64,000 bases of DNA from Fonsecaea monophora (Eukaryota > Ascomycota > Eurotiomycetes > Chaetothyriales > Herpotrichiellaceae): the NCBI RefSeq assembly GCF_001642475.1, contig NW_019174015.1:78985-142984 (forward strand). Direction: 5' to 3'. A program made the position numbers and the translations under genes. The notes beneath the pieces are model-generated. The model ran no database searches, had not been told where the DNA came from, and worked only from the letters and a program-made list of their open reading frames with translations. Positions 9,769 through 20,498 of the stretch are shown here, in pieces (position 1 is the stretch's first letter; each line of letters opens with the position of its first letter).

Positions 9769-10951
9769 ATGCCACGTATTCTTGCTCCGCACAAATCGGG
9801 GCTTCATCGACTAGCGTGTAGGTGCGACTTCTGTGGTTTTGGCGGAGACTTCTAACAAGCAGGATGCAGGTCTGTCACTATACAAAGTTCTGCTCCGCGA
9901 GAGCACGCGAGTTGGGGCTGCAATCCAAAACAATGCCGTCGCTGGAACACTTCAGTCCTTGATCCGGTTCCGTTTCCATCAAGACCGCAAGCTGCTTTCC
10001 CCTTCACAGGTCGCCAACGGTCTACAGGCCGGCCATGACGCCCTCTCGCTCCTTCGCGCATGCGCCGCTAAATCGGGCAATGCCTTACACAAGCTGAGCC
10101 AAACCCTCGAGCATGTGGCTCAACAAGCCGAATCTATATCGAAACACCGCGCCGAACTCGCTTCGCGATGGAAACCGCCTCCACCCCAGCGGCATGCTCA
10201 TCTGGAGAACCTGCGCCGCGTGGCTGACAAGGCAAACCACCTCTCCACTCCTGACAACCCACGCATTTTTCAGCACCCGAGACCGATATCTGAAGTGAAA
10301 TCAGGTGTCCGCAAAGTGCCCAACCTGATGTTGACCCAGGGAATTCCCCTTCTGAAATATCCAGGCCCGACGCCGGTGCTGATGAATCGAGTGTTGAAGA
10401 ATAAGCTGCAGTGGGGTGTTCGGAAGTGGGCACAGCACCTGGACCTCGCAGCAACGATTCAGGTCGCTGAATGGGAAGACGAGTGGGATGGCATCCTCGC
10501 CCGAGAGCAGGGCATTGCAGAGTCACCGGAGATTGTTACCACGAACGCTCAGCCAGAAAAGCAGGGAGAAGAGACGCAAATGGACCACAATCAACCCTCG
10601 TCGAGTGTCAGCATCCAATTTGTCGGACTAAACCGCTACAACGTCAGAGAGAAGAGAGACCAAGACCGGCAACTCCCCTCTGACAGTCCCGCCGCTCCGA
10701 AGGTTTCGTGGACACTGGCGCTCCGCCAAGTTGACCGACAACTCGAGCAGGCCGTTCAGGCGCGTGGACGTCAGTACGCGGAGCTCGGAGACAAGTACTG
10801 GCAGGTGGTGGTGAAAGAGAGAGAGCTGAGGGAAAAGGAGAGGAGGGAGAGGAAACATGCCAGGAGGATGGCACGGAAAAGGGTGACAGATGTTTCCAAG
10901 ACTGACGGGGACAACGAGCCTGTGAGCAGCGTGTCTTCTGGCTTCATATAG
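9769..10951 (+). CDS. LYR-motif (complex 1 LYR family) protein with long charged C-terminus
   Basis: The long frame has no ATG near its start, so I added a first exon: 9769-9817 (MPRILAPHKSGLHRLA plus one base), a 52-nt intron (GTAGGT donor, TTCTAAC branch, GCAG acceptor), then 9870-10951. The result is 376 residues and restores HRLACLSLYKVLLRE, an LYR-type tripeptide context. LYR proteins are mostly mitochondrial and dock acyl carrier protein through LYR and a downstream phenylalanine (here RFRFHQDRKLLS). Typical LYRM proteins are 80-150 residues. This one carries some 270 extra residues with a Q/E/R-rich coiled-coil-like end (ELREKERRERKHARRMARKR), as in fungal Cup1-like LYR proteins. The basic, acid-free N-terminus fits a mitochondrial presequence. 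The exact target is unknown. Confidence 0.75.
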
Positions 10952-11175
10952 AGCCTGCACCTCGAGCAGGAATAACCAGGTGCGTTCACCTCCATCACTA
11001 ACTCTGAATCTGAATCTGAGTCCAGTGACTGGTTTACACATCAATCATTGATGTACCTCCAAGGGTAGCCAGCCAGCTAGGATTGACTATAATACCAACC
11101 ACAGTCATTCCCACGGCCCAAGGTCATAATCTAATAATTCTAAGTGACTTAACCCGAAACCGATAAAACAATACC

Positions 11176-12849
11176 CTAGTCACTTGGAGTGACCCGTCTA
11201 GAACTCTCTAACCGTTCCAAGCTCTCGTCGACTCCCCAGCCGTGCTTCAACAACTCGCCGACCTCCTCCAACCTCAGGCCCATCGTCTCCGGGTAAATCC
11301 ACCACACGACCACCCAGCCCAGCGCACAGATGGCCGCGTAGGTGACGAATGTCCATTGCGCGCCTAGCATATCCATCATAGGCAGGAAGGTCAGGCCGAC
11401 GACGGTGTTGCAGAGCCAGTTCGTCGCAGTCGCCAGCGAGGAGCCCAGAGAGCGGACGGAAAGAGGGAAGAGCTCGGATTGTTGCCAGGGTACAGGGCCG
11501 AGACCCATCGCGTAGGTTGAGACGTAGAGGAGCATGGCCACCAGGATGGCTATGGCGGGGAGCTGGGGGACGGTTTTCCCAGTAGAACTGTCCACGGTAG
11601 TTTCTATCCCATCGCCTGAATGTAAGGGGACAAATGTGAAGGCTCCAGCGCAAAGGAGAAGGGCCAGGACCATGATGGGAATGGTGAGCAGCAGAATCCG
11701 TCTCCGGCCCAATCGGTCAATCAGATGAAACGCCGCAATGGTAAAGATAAAGTTCGTGCCGGCAACGCTGAGTGATGTCAAGGTCGGCGACTGGAATCCC
11801 AGTAGTTGGAAGATAGTAGCCGAGAAGTACATGAGGCTATTGAATCCACACAGCTGCTGAAGGGCTTGCAAAGTGCATGTAATTGTCAGTGCTCGGGCAT
11901 GTGGAGGGTGGAGGAGAAGGGATTGCAGGGTTGTGGAGATTAGGAAGTTGGACTTTGACTGTGCTGAGTGACGGAGCTGGATGTGCGCCTCTTCTTCGTC
12001 AAGCAGCTCCTTTTTAATGGCGCGGATGGTCTCATTCACGATGTTGGTGGTGTTGCCTTTCATCCCATGGTAGACTCTCTTCAACACCGCACGAGCTTCG
12101 CTTTCCCTTTGCACTTTGGCCAGATAGCGAGGCGTCTCGGGCATGAATGCTAACATGACAAGTTGTGCAAGCGCGGGAGCAGAGCCCAGGCCGACCATCC
12201 ACCTCCATCCGCCGCTCATGGTGGAAAACGCCCAACCGACCAAGTAGGCGATGACTTGTCCCCCAGTGATGAAGAGAAGAGATACCGTAACAAGTCTGCC
12301 TCTCAGGTGACTAGGTGCTAGTTCCGAGATATACAGAGGCACGATCAGACTGGCACCCCCAATGGCCAGTCCCACAATACTTCGGCCCAGTATCATCCCC
12401 CAAACGGACGTTGTGACGGCCTGCCATAAAGCGCCAAGTGTGAAAAGCGCATCAGCGAACAATATAATGTTTTTCCTCCCAACCCGGTCCGCCAGGACGC
12501 CCGCAATTGGACTCGCAATGAGCGCAAAGAGACTGGTGCATGAAGTTATGAGGCCCTTGTCCAAGGTGGTTAAATGGCGAGAGGACAGGTCGGTACCGAT
12601 GGACACCAAGGTACTGCTTATAACTCCTGTGTCATAGCCAAAGAGCAGTCCTGACACGCAAGCAGAGACCGTCAAAGCCCATATGAAGGCATTTGCAGAG
12701 GACTGAGTGGTTGGGGAGGAGGATGCTTGTCCGTCGTCCCGTTCGCGGTCTGCGATGAGCGGGGCATCTGGAGATGTATCATCGCGTGTAGAGGGCATGT
12801 CTCGAAGTTCCACCTCTTCTATTTTCCCTTCTGTTCGATTGTCGAGCAT
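11176..12849 (-). CDS. MFS sugar porter, myo-inositol transporter type
   Basis: A single-exon 557-residue protein with twelve predicted membrane helices and a hydrophilic N-terminus of about 50 residues. Sugar-porter signatures are visible: LLFGYDTGVIS in helix 1, ADRVGRKN after helix 2, R-x-x-V-G-x-A-I-G, PETPRYL before the central loop, QQLCGFNSLMYFSATIF in helix 7, DRLGRRR, and the terminal PETMGLRLEEVGELL. The LFGYDTGVISSTLVSIGTDL context resembles fungal Itr1/Itr2 myo-inositol/H+ symporters more than hexose carriers. Substrate assignment is inference. It is divergent from NAR1, 398 bases away. Confidence 0.85.
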   Translation of the reverse strand: MLDNRTEGKIEEVELRDMPSTRDDTSPDAPLIADRERDDGQASSSPTTQSSANAFIWALTVSACVSGLLFGYDTGVISSTLVSIGTDLSSRHLTTLDKGLITSCTSLFALIASPIAGVLADRVGRKNIILFADALFTLGALWQAVTTSVWGMILGRSIVGLAIGGASLIVPLYISELAPSHLRGRLVTVSLLFITGGQVIAYLVGWAFSTMSGGWRWMVGLGSAPALAQLVMLAFMPETPRYLAKVQRESEARAVLKRVYHGMKGNTTNIVNETIRAIKKELLDEEEAHIQLRHSAQSKSNFLISTTLQSLLLHPPHARALTITCTLQALQQLCGFNSLMYFSATIFQLLGFQSPTLTSLSVAGTNFIFTIAAFHLIDRLGRRRILLLTIPIMVLALLLCAGAFTFVPLHSGDGIETTVDSSTGKTVPQLPAIAILVAMLLYVSTYAMGLGPVPWQQSELFPLSVRSLGSSLATATNWLCNTVVGLTFLPMMDMLGAQWTFVTYAAICALGWVVVWWIYPETMGLRLEEVGELLKHGWGVDESLERLESSRRVTPSD

Positions 12850-13247
12850 GGAGTGTCATAGTAGCCGCATGGTGTGTTGTCCTACAATGGTCGCGTGCAC
12901 GACTCGTGAGGGAGAATGAAAGGCTGCGTACGTCGAAGTTCCCGGCCATGCCCGGTTAGATCTGGAGACGAGTTTACCTAAGTTCTTAGTCATCCGCCCT
13001 CCTACGTCAAGTCTAGAACTTTGGAATTTCCATGCCGACCATCGGAGTTTCGCACCCCAAACAGCATCTCGCAATTAATAATTCAAAACACGATCAAGAT
13101 AGTGATTTTGACACTGTTCCCCAAGAAAGACTGAGGACAACTCATGTTCTGTAGGATCACTCTTCTGAAGCGGACACAGAGAGTGTAGCCGCCTACTTCC
13201 AAAGCCAACCTCGTCGCCCCTGTCGCGGTCGCCACCTTCTGGCAGCC
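12850..13247. promoter_or_regulatory. Divergent promoter between the inositol-type transporter and NAR1
   Basis: 398 nt serve both start codons. I recognise no defined operator. Confidence 0.5.
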
Positions 13248-15065
13248 ATGAGCGCCATCCTCTCCGCAGACGATCTCAACGACTTCATTTCGCCTGGCGT
13301 CGCCTGCATTAAACCGGTCGAGACACTCCCGAAACAGGAGGACGATGGCAATCCTTACGAAGTGACCACCGAGGATAAGGTCCAGACCAAAAACCCGGCG
13401 CCTGCCTCGATCTCCCTCACTGATTGTCTCGCCTGCTCGGGTTGTGTTACGTCTGCAGAGGCCGTTCTCGTTTCGTTACAATCTCATACTGAAGTCCTGA
13501 ATACACTCGATTCCTATCCCTCGCTAGATGTACAACATCTTATCGACAGGCAAAGCGGGCTTGCAAATGGTCACAGATCACCGCCTTCTAATGCGAAAAT
13601 CTTCGTTGCCAGCGTGAGCCCGCAGGTTCGGGCTAGTCTGGCTGCGACATATGGTATCTCCGAACGAAGAGCCGGATTCATGATTGAACAGTTTCTTAGC
13701 GGATCACAGGGCTTGCGGATAGGTGGTCAGCACAATAGCCGATTTACATATGTGGTGGACACTAATCAGGCCCGGGAAGCGTGCCTGGTGTTAGGGGCTG
13801 AAGAGGTGGCAGACTCAATCACAGCAGGGTCGAAACCCAGGCCGATCCTGACTTCAGCTTGTCCGGGTTGGATTTGTTATGCGGAGAAGACACATCCTTA
13901 TATCCTTCCGCATCTCTCAGCACTGAAATCTCCACAGGCGTTATCTGGAACACTGCTCAAGTCGGTTCTGAGCAAGACGCTGGACATCCATCCTTCACAG
14001 ATATGGCATCTGGCAATAATGCCCTGCTTTGACAAGAAACTCGAGGCCAGCAGGGAAGAGCTAACGGATCGCTGGTGGCGATATTCAGAGTCTTCGGACC
14101 CATCCGTTCCTCCTATACGAGACGTTGATTGTGTGATCACCTCCCGCGAGCTCCTATCCCTTGCCTCAGCTCGCGGTATTCAACTCTCCAGTCTTCCACG
14201 CAGACCGCTCTCATCCGCCGAACGCACTCCGTTCCCAGATGCACACATTTCTCACTTCCTCTTCCCAAAACAATGGCCACGGCTCCGACAAGAGCAAAGT
14301 GTGGCAGCCGGCTCTTCAGGCGGTTACCTTTATCACATCCTCCTAACCGAACAATCACGCCACCCGGGCTCCACTATTTCCGTCCAGCGTGGTCGTAACG
14401 CTGACGTGGTGGAATATTGCCTTGTTGACTCCTCAGGCCGAGTTCTTATGAAGTCCGCAAGATATTACGGTTTTCGAAACATTCAGAATCTCGTGCGGAA
14501 ACTGAAACCTGCGAGGCAGAGCAAATTACCTGGCGCTGCGAGACGTATGAATCCAGCGGGTGGAAGCGGAAGCATCAGTGACTACGCTTATGTAGAAGTC
14601 ATGGCTTGTCCTGGGGGATGTACGAACGGAGGCGGACAAATCAAGGTTGACGATGTGATGGAGACGTTGCCCCAGACACGGAGCGAAGATGTGGTCAATG
14701 TTGTCAGTGGCCCGCAGAGTCAGAAGGAGTGGTTGCGACTAGTGGATGAAGCCTACTACTCGGGTGATTCCTCCGAGGACATTGATGCAGATGAGCAAGG
14801 AGAGGACGTGCCGATGACGAACGGTCTCAGCTGTCTGAACGGGCACGAGAAGACCAAACACACAATCATCAACGGAATCGACACTACCGAGGTCTACGAC
14901 TTCCTTTATCAGTGGTCTCGGCTTGTGAACGTGCCGGTCTCCAAGCTAGCATACACGACATTCCGGCAAGTCGAGAGCGATGTTGGCAAGAGCAAACCCG
15001 CGAGCAAGATGAGCGACACGGAGCGCATTGCGAGTATTGCCGGACTGAGTGGCGGCGGATGGTAG
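13248..15065 (+). CDS. NAR1: Cytosolic Fe-S cluster assembly factor Nar1
   Basis: An uninterrupted 605-residue frame. Nar1 is an iron-only-hydrogenase-like protein that works in the CIA pathway, linking early scaffolds to the CIA targeting complex for cytosolic and nuclear Fe-S proteins. Cys20, Cys60, Cys63 and Cys66 ([11 protein letters not shown]) match the N-terminal 4Fe-4S ligands. The second cluster site is visible as [22 protein letters not shown] and [15 protein letters not shown]. The C-terminal [12 protein letters not shown]...TTFRQVE resembles the family's small end domain. The final residues are ...LSGGGW; a terminal tryptophan is a known recruitment signal to the CIA targeting complex in some clients and adaptors. 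Confidence 0.96.
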   Translation: MSAILSADDLNDFISPGVACIKPVETLPKQEDDGNPYEVTTEDKVQTKNPAPASISLTDCLACSGCVTSAEAVLVSLQSHTEVLNTLDSYPSLDVQHLIDRQSGLANGHRSPPSNAKIFVASVSPQVRASLAATYGISERRAGFMIEQFLSGSQGLRIGGQHNSRFTYVVDTNQAREACLVLGAEEVADSITAGSKPRPILTSACPGWICYAEKTHPYILPHLSALKSPQALSGTLLKSVLSKTLDIHPSQIWHLAIMPCFDKKLEASREELTDRWWRYSESSDPSVPPIRDVDCVITSRELLSLASARGIQLSSLPRRPLSSAERTPFPDAHISHFLFPKQWPRLRQEQSVAAGSSGGYLYHILLTEQSRHPGSTISVQRGRNADVVEYCLVDSSGRVLMKSARYYGFRNIQNLVRKLKPARQSKLPGAARRMNPAGGSGSISDYAYVEVMACPGGCTNGGGQIKVDDVMETLPQTRSEDVVNVVSGPQSQKEWLRLVDEAYYSGDSSEDIDADEQGEDVPMTNGLSCLNGHEKTKHTIINGIDTTEVYDFLYQWSRLVNVPVSKLAYTTFRQVESDVGKSKPASKMSDTERIASIAGLSGGGW

Positions 15066-15747
15066 CTCGGTTTCAAACGAGATGACTACGAACTAGATGT
15101 TCCTTACTTTCAGGGAAGTTCACCGATGCGCGGTTTACGAGACGAAAGAAGACGAAGAGATAGAATTTGGTTTTGATACCCGGCTGTGTAGGCTCTGGGA
15201 TATAGATATTTGTACATGATGCGACGCGGAATGATCTATGTGGCATATCCAGGCCGTGATATTCCATTTTGAGTGGAGTTTCGTGGAGTTTCGTTTCCCC
15301 TTGGGTGTTGTATTCCCTTATCCCTGGCGCTTTGCTGCCATCGGTATCTCTTCGATGGATTGATGACCCTAACACTGACCGTCAGTCCCAATATATGCAC
15401 CTAGCTTGCAGGAGAGTTGACAAAGCCTCGTCCTTGCACAGGCTTGACCTCTAGCCTATGGTCTCCGACCGTCTAATCTCAGCCCATTTGCGCTCTGTCC
15501 GTCAACTTTATACCATCTGCTAGTCCGATAGAGCGATCCACACATGTTCCAAGCGATCAGTCTTCAGTGGCTTGAAGACAAGTCCTCACTTTGACTGGGA
15601 ATGGCGGCCGGTCGGGTTTCCCCTCGGTTCGCACCAGGTATATACGAGGTGGTTGTCGGCGTGTGCAAAGCAAGAGCCCAATTACCCTATTCGTTTTTCT
15701 TCCCAGATTTGTTTCATGACCGGACCGGAGATATTCGAACGCTGATT
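15066..15747. other. Intergenic between convergent NAR1 and MIX23
   Basis: 682 nt between two 3' ends, longer than usual for converging genes here. Only short overlapping ORFs without similarity are present. Confidence 0.5.
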
Positions 15748-16341
15748 TTATCGCTTTCCTTCCCTCCAGGAATTGACTGCTTCTTCCCAAGACCCTTCCT
15801 CAACACCTTCGCACCGTTCCTGCACGATGCCCCATGTCCTTGTCCTCACGATCTTCTCCACCGCATTCTCGTTCCGCAGTACATCCGCTAGCATCTCCGC
15901 CCTTGACTCTCTGGGGAAGAACCTTCCGGAGTAGGGATCCAGCCGCTCGTTCACGATCCGCTCGGCGTCTCGCCTGTTCAGCGCCTCCCGCTCAATGAGA
16001 TCCGGGTCATTTGGGTCCGGACTCGTCGCCACGCTCGTGCAGTAAGATATCACATCCGACCTCACATTCCACGAGGGGAACAGGACGGAGTGCAGAAAGG
16101 TGCGACTGGTTTCTCGAGGTATAGGTGCTCTCGTGAGCGAGGATGGCAGTGATGGGTTTCGGATCGATGTCGAAGTCGGGTCGAAAGGCGAGGTGGTGGC
16201 CGGGGTGATTAATGCGTTCAAATTCGTCGAGATGCTGTCGTCGATGCTCGCGCGTGACAGGCGGAGAAAGTCCCGCAGGACGCGGGTGTTGAAGCAGAAT
16301 TGCGGCGTAAGGCTTATGGGTGGCGCCGTGGGTTTGGACAT
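15748..16341 (-). CDS. MIX23: Mix23 / caffeine-induced death protein 2 family
   Basis: A single-exon 197-residue protein. It opens SLTPQFCFNTRVLRDFLRLS and then RASIDDSISTNLNAL, which is the family's N-terminal helix, and ends with AVEKIVRTRTWGIVQERCEG, the conserved C-terminal block shared with human CCDC58. Mix23 is a mitochondrial intermembrane-space protein that supports protein import and is imported through the Mia40 disulfide relay. Relay substrates rely on spaced cysteines. The visible cysteines here (positions near 17, 100 and 178) are fewer than in twin-CX9C proteins. The protein is longer than the 140-residue animal form because of a proline/serine-rich insert after the first helix. 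Confidence 0.85.
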   Translation of the reverse strand: MSKPTAPPISLTPQFCFNTRVLRDFLRLSRASIDDSISTNLNALITPATTSPFDPTSTSIRNPSLPSSLTRAPIPRETSRTFLHSVLFPSWNVRSDVISYCTSVATSPDPNDPDLIEREALNRRDAERIVNERLDPYSGRFFPRESRAEMLADVLRNENAVEKIVRTRTWGIVQERCEGVEEGSWEEAVNSWREGKR

Positions 16342-17128
16342 TATCAGCGATCGTGAGTTGGACTGTGCCGGAGCTCCAGTCCCCGACGGAGGAGCTTGGT
16401 CAGGGACGGTAGACGGTGGGATGGGTCGTCGAGAGGGAGGAATACTAGGAGCAGCTCTCTGAAAACGAGGTTGCGAGGTGGATGTGGGAGACTGCGAGGT
16501 TGTCTCCGGAGCAGATGATGTCCAAAACCACGCCAGCTTGACTGATTAACAGATGAGGAGATGGGATGCAAATGAAACAGACATTTAACAGGGCGTATCT
16601 TTTGGCTAGTCACCGACGCAGGAGGAGACAGCCTTGACTCTTCGAAGAAGTATCCAAGTATGTACTACTCATGAATCACTTGCGGAGCGGAGACGAACGA
16701 GGCTGCACTTTTCCACGTCCGCCTCCACCATCGGCAGATTCATTATGTCATCGTCGCTTCTGCCATAGAAACGTGGAAAACCACTAAACGCGTCGGCTGG
16801 TTCGTATTCAAATACGCGTTTCAGGCCTCCGGCTTGACACAATTATTGCGCCTGGTGTTTCAGCGGACGACGCAGCCTGAGCTTCACTTTCAGCCTGCTA
16901 TACGGGTATTGACCTCAAGACTGCGTCCGATCTCTCTCTCTCTACCTTTCGGTCTCACATATCTGCGACTGGATCGACCAAGGTTTGGGTCGATTGGCCA
17001 GTTCAATAGCAACACCACAAAAGACCCAAAGACATCCATCCTCCCGTCTCCACCACTGCGCCTTTAAAGAAGAGGTTTCTTCCACTCAGAATATCCTCTC
17101 CAAGACCAAAGGCCAAGTTGGGCTCAAC
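16342..17128. promoter_or_regulatory. Divergent promoter between MIX23 and the Fpg gene
   Basis: 787 nt. The Fpg frame is open upstream to 16985 without similarity in the added part. No recognised operator. Confidence 0.45.
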
Positions 17129-18523
17129 ATGCCTGAGATCGCAGAAGTCGCGCGCACAGTACATTACATCCGGAAACTGCTGGTCGGCAAGACAATCGCC
17201 AAAGCCACCGCCACCGACGATGCCAACGTCTACGGCAAGGTGGGCACGTCGGCCGCCGAGTTCGAGACACACATGGCTGGGAAGAAGATTGTCGATGCCG
17301 GACAGCAGGGCAAATACTTCTGGATGATCATGTCGAGTCCCCCGCACCCGGTAATGCATTTCGGGATGACGGGGTGGTTGAAATTCAAGTCCGAACACAC
17401 CTACTACTACCAGCCGCAAGAGGGCAAAAAGGACGAAACTTGGCCTCCAAAATTTGTCAAGTTCATGCTCGAGACCAAGACCGAGGATGGAGAAGAGGCC
17501 ATCGAGGCAGCTTTTGTGGATATGAGGAGACTCGCCCGCGTCAGGCTCGTCGACTGTCCTGCTGCCGAGATACGAAATAACTCGCCGTTGGTCGAGAACG
17601 GTCCGGACCCGGTCATCGACAAAGACATCGTCACCGTTGAGTGGCTCAAGAAAAAGTGCAGATCCAAAAAGTGCCCCATCAAGGCCATGCTGCTGGATCA
17701 GGCCAATATCAGTGGCATCGGCAACTGGGTCGGCGATGAGATCATGTACAACGCAAAGATCCACCCTGAGCAATATGCGAATACCTTGAGTGATGAACAG
17801 ATTGCACAGCTCCACAAATCGATCCATTACATCTGCAGCACCTCGGTGGAGCTTCTCGCTGACTCTGAGAAGTTCCCCGAGGACTGGCTGTTCAAGCATC
17901 GATGGGGTAAAGGCAAAAAGGGCGCCTCACATACTTTGCCCAATGGCGAAAAGATCGCATTTCTTACAGTGGGCGGACGGACCAGTGCCGTGGTGCCGTC
18001 AATACAGAAGAAGACGGGACCTGTCGCGAAAGAGATGAGTGAAGCTGAGGGTCTCGACGATGAGGACGGTGATCCACCGAAGAAGTCCAAGGGTACAAAG
18101 CGCAAGGTAGCCAAAGAGAACGATGATGACGAAGTCGAAACCAAGAAATCCAAGGGGAAGAAAGGCAAGTCTCCTGTGAAGAAGGAGGAAGACGACGACG
18201 ACGACGACGACGATGATGATGAAGACGAGGAAGAGGAAGAGGAAGTGATGCCGAAGAAAACGACCGCCAGGGGAAAGAAGGTTCAAGCAAAGCCAGAACC
18301 TGACCAGGAAGAGACAAAGCCTGTAGTCAACGGAGCTGTTAAACCGACGACGAAGGCAAAAGCGGCCAGCAAAGGCTCAGCAAACAAGGCAGAGGTCAAG
18401 TCAGTCAAACCAAAACCAGAGAAGGACTTGGTTTCCCGCGTAAAGGAAACGAAGCCCGCCGTCTCAGGAGCTGCGTCTGATGACACAGGAAGGAGACGGT
18501 CAGGTCGATTAAGCCGGTCTTGA
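17129..18523 (+). CDS. Formamidopyrimidine-DNA glycosylase (Fpg/MutM type) with acidic/basic tail
   Basis: The ATG at 17129 gives MPEIAEVART; cleavage of Met exposes the Pro-Glu pair that forms the Schiff base in Fpg enzymes, which decides the start. Full length is 464 residues. Fpg removes oxidised purines such as 8-oxoguanine and FapyG and cuts the abasic site by beta,delta-elimination. Visible parts: the beta-hairpin lysine in QQGKYFW (Lys62), MHFGMTGWL, FVDMRRLARV, the helix-two-turn-helix DQANISGIGNWVGDEIMYNA, and LTVGGRTSAVVPSIQKK in place of the bacterial zinc finger. That last block lacks the CxxC pairs, as in plant and fungal zincless forms. After residue ~300 comes a disordered tail with lysine-rich blocks and a run of about 20 acidic residues, likely for nuclear targeting or chromatin contacts. 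Confidence 0.93.
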   Translation: MPEIAEVARTVHYIRKLLVGKTIAKATATDDANVYGKVGTSAAEFETHMAGKKIVDAGQQGKYFWMIMSSPPHPVMHFGMTGWLKFKSEHTYYYQPQEGKKDETWPPKFVKFMLETKTEDGEEAIEAAFVDMRRLARVRLVDCPAAEIRNNSPLVENGPDPVIDKDIVTVEWLKKKCRSKKCPIKAMLLDQANISGIGNWVGDEIMYNAKIHPEQYANTLSDEQIAQLHKSIHYICSTSVELLADSEKFPEDWLFKHRWGKGKKGASHTLPNGEKIAFLTVGGRTSAVVPSIQKKTGPVAKEMSEAEGLDDEDGDPPKKSKGTKRKVAKENDDDEVETKKSKGKKGKSPVKKEEDDDDDDDDDDEDEEEEEEVMPKKTTARGKKVQAKPEPDQEETKPVVNGAVKPTTKAKAASKGSANKAEVKSVKPKPEKDLVSRVKETKPAVSGAASDDTGRRRSGRLSRS

Positions 18524-18893
18524 TATCCCTGACGGGATAGCGAGCGAAGGAAAAGAACGAATGCTCTTTTTCAAATTCTATTCCTGTGCTATCACCCTGT
18601 ATACTGTCTATACTGGCCCGTAATATCTCGCGCGGAGCGACTTTTGTATAGACCCCAAGTCTCATGATGCCCCCCCCCCCCCCCCCCCCAAAGACAGGAA
18701 CACCCCCATTTCCAAACTAAACAAACCCGTCTTTCCTCATATACTCATCGCCCAACGCCGTCCCTAGTCCGATGCCCATTCGAGTCATTTGCTCGTCTGC
18801 ATCATCGCAAACACCTAATAGTAGAAAACTTTCACCCAAGAAACACCGATAAACAACCACCATAGTACCATACACCACAACCACGGCACCACC
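18524..18893. other. Intergenic between convergent Fpg and FucP-like genes
   Basis: 370 nt that include the 20-base C tract listed separately. No gene seen. Confidence 0.5.
18670..18689. repeat. Homopolymer run of 20 C
   Basis: An uninterrupted run of 20 cytosines just after the Fpg gene. Such runs are length-variable and prone to sequencing or assembly error; the true length may differ. Confidence 0.95.
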
Positions 18894-20498
18894 CTACGAG
18901 CTTTGAGCAGGGCCCTCGCTCGACTGAAGCGTGGCGGACCCAGTGTCCGAAGAAGCCGAAGACTTCTTCCTGCTGGAAGTGACCTTCTCGACGATCCTGA
19001 CCACAAAGTTGTCCTTGGTGGTCGACTCTCGCCGGAGCCCGGTCTCCTCGTCGCCAGCGGCGCCAGTCATGCCGGCTTGGTTGACAGCGTCGGGGCCGAT
19101 CTCGGCCTGGTCCAGGGCCCTCTTGAACGAGGGGATCAAGTTCGTGGCGACCGGGTAGCTGAATACGAGCAAGAAGCACGAGGCCGTCAACCACCAGGCG
19201 CGCGAGATGCGCACGGACTCGACGAGCTGGCCCATCAGCGCGGGCTGTAGTGCGCCGCCGGAGATGCTGACAATCATCAGCGTCTCGCAGGTGGGTGTCC
19301 ACTCCTCGAAGCTGGCTGTCGCGCTCTCAAAGATCATAGGGAAGGACGGCGCCTCGAAGAACATGACCATGATGGCCACCGCGATGGCGGCGTTGGCGGT
19401 GATTCCTGTCCCAGCGGCAGTTGTTGCGACTGCACCGGCCATAAAACACATCAACACATATCGGGGCTTGAAGATCCTGGGCGCAGTGACGAGCCCTGCG
19501 GCGGCGAAGCGACCGATAACGAATGCGGTCTGCGCAAGCGACATGTAGTAAGCTGCCCATCTGTCGCTGGCGCAGGCGTTGACCTTCATGTGCTCGATGA
19601 AAAACTGTGCAAAGGTCACCTGGCAGCCAAGGTTGACAAAGTTTGCTGCCACACCCCACCAGATCCGAGCAAACCGTCTGGAGACGAGAGGGTGTTTCCA
19701 CTTCTTCCAGCCACAGTCGACAGGCGCCGAGATAGGAACATCGACCTCGGGGAACCAGTTAGTGCGGAAGAAGAGGATCGCCACGAAGATTGTCAGGGCG
19801 AAGACGCAGGCACCTAGGGCACGGTAGAAGGTGATGACGCTGCCCAGGTTGGCGCAGGAGGCGCTCTGCATAGTGGGCATCTGGCATCTACCAGGGCGAA
19901 GAGGGTCTGGAGCTGGACGTGCTGTAGAGGTGTCGGGGTTGAAGACGAATGCGTTGGCCAGGAATGGAGCGACAACGGTGCCGATCCCAGCCCAGGCTTG
20001 TGCCATCAAGATTCGCAAGGCGGCTTGCCTGCGAGGTCCACAGTTGACGGCGTATGGGTTTGCCGAACGTTCCAAAGTTGAGACTCCCAAACCGATGACA
20101 AAGTGTGCTGCTACCATGCCTGCAAGACTGCAGTGGCTCGCGCCAATAGACATGAACTCGTTGCCCAGGGCGAGGACGCATAGGCCCAGCGTCATGGCGA
20201 TTCGATAGCCACCTTTCTTGACTAGGGGGCCACCGATTAAAAGAGCGCCGGGGATGTAGGCGCTATAGTAGCCAGCAGCCAAGATGGCGGCCTTCTGGCG
20301 GCCTATGCCCATGGCTACTTTGACGTGGTAGTTCATGATGTCGAGCAGGCCATAGGCGAGGCCCCACATGAAGAAGATGAAGATGGAAGTGAGGGCGATG
20401 GGCAGGATGGTGTCTCGTCCCCGGAGCTCCTTAGTTGGTTTGTTGTATTGGACATCGAGGCGCTTGATGCGCTCGAGGACAGGACCGAAGTTAACCAT
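18894..20498 (-). CDS. MFS permease of the FucP (L-fucose/H+ symporter) family
   Basis: A single-exon 534-residue membrane protein. The start MVNFGPVLERIKRLDV is followed by helix 1 (ALTSIFIFFMWGLAYGLLDIMN), then YYSAYIPGALLIGGPLVKKG and FVIGLGVSTLERSANPYAVN, the pattern of the FucP/sugar-H+ symporter branch of the major facilitator superfamily. In bacteria the N-P-Y block of this family precedes coupled sugar uptake. The C-terminal half contains ANFVNLGCQVTFAQFFIEHM and ends with a serine-rich cytosolic tail (SSRKKSSASSDTGSAT) that may be phosphorylated. Fungal members are poorly characterised; fucose as substrate is only a family inference. Confidence 0.85.
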   Translation of the reverse strand: MVNFGPVLERIKRLDVQYNKPTKELRGRDTILPIALTSIFIFFMWGLAYGLLDIMNYHVKVAMGIGRQKAAILAAGYYSAYIPGALLIGGPLVKKGGYRIAMTLGLCVLALGNEFMSIGASHCSLAGMVAAHFVIGLGVSTLERSANPYAVNCGPRRQAALRILMAQAWAGIGTVVAPFLANAFVFNPDTSTARPAPDPLRPGRCQMPTMQSASCANLGSVITFYRALGACVFALTIFVAILFFRTNWFPEVDVPISAPVDCGWKKWKHPLVSRRFARIWWGVAANFVNLGCQVTFAQFFIEHMKVNACASDRWAAYYMSLAQTAFVIGRFAAAGLVTAPRIFKPRYVLMCFMAGAVATTAAGTGITANAAIAVAIMVMFFEAPSFPMIFESATASFEEWTPTCETLMIVSISGGALQPALMGQLVESVRISRAWWLTASCFLLVFSYPVATNLIPSFKRALDQAEIGPDAVNQAGMTGAAGDEETGLRRESTTKDNFVVRIVEKVTSSRKKSSASSDTGSATLQSSEGPAQSS

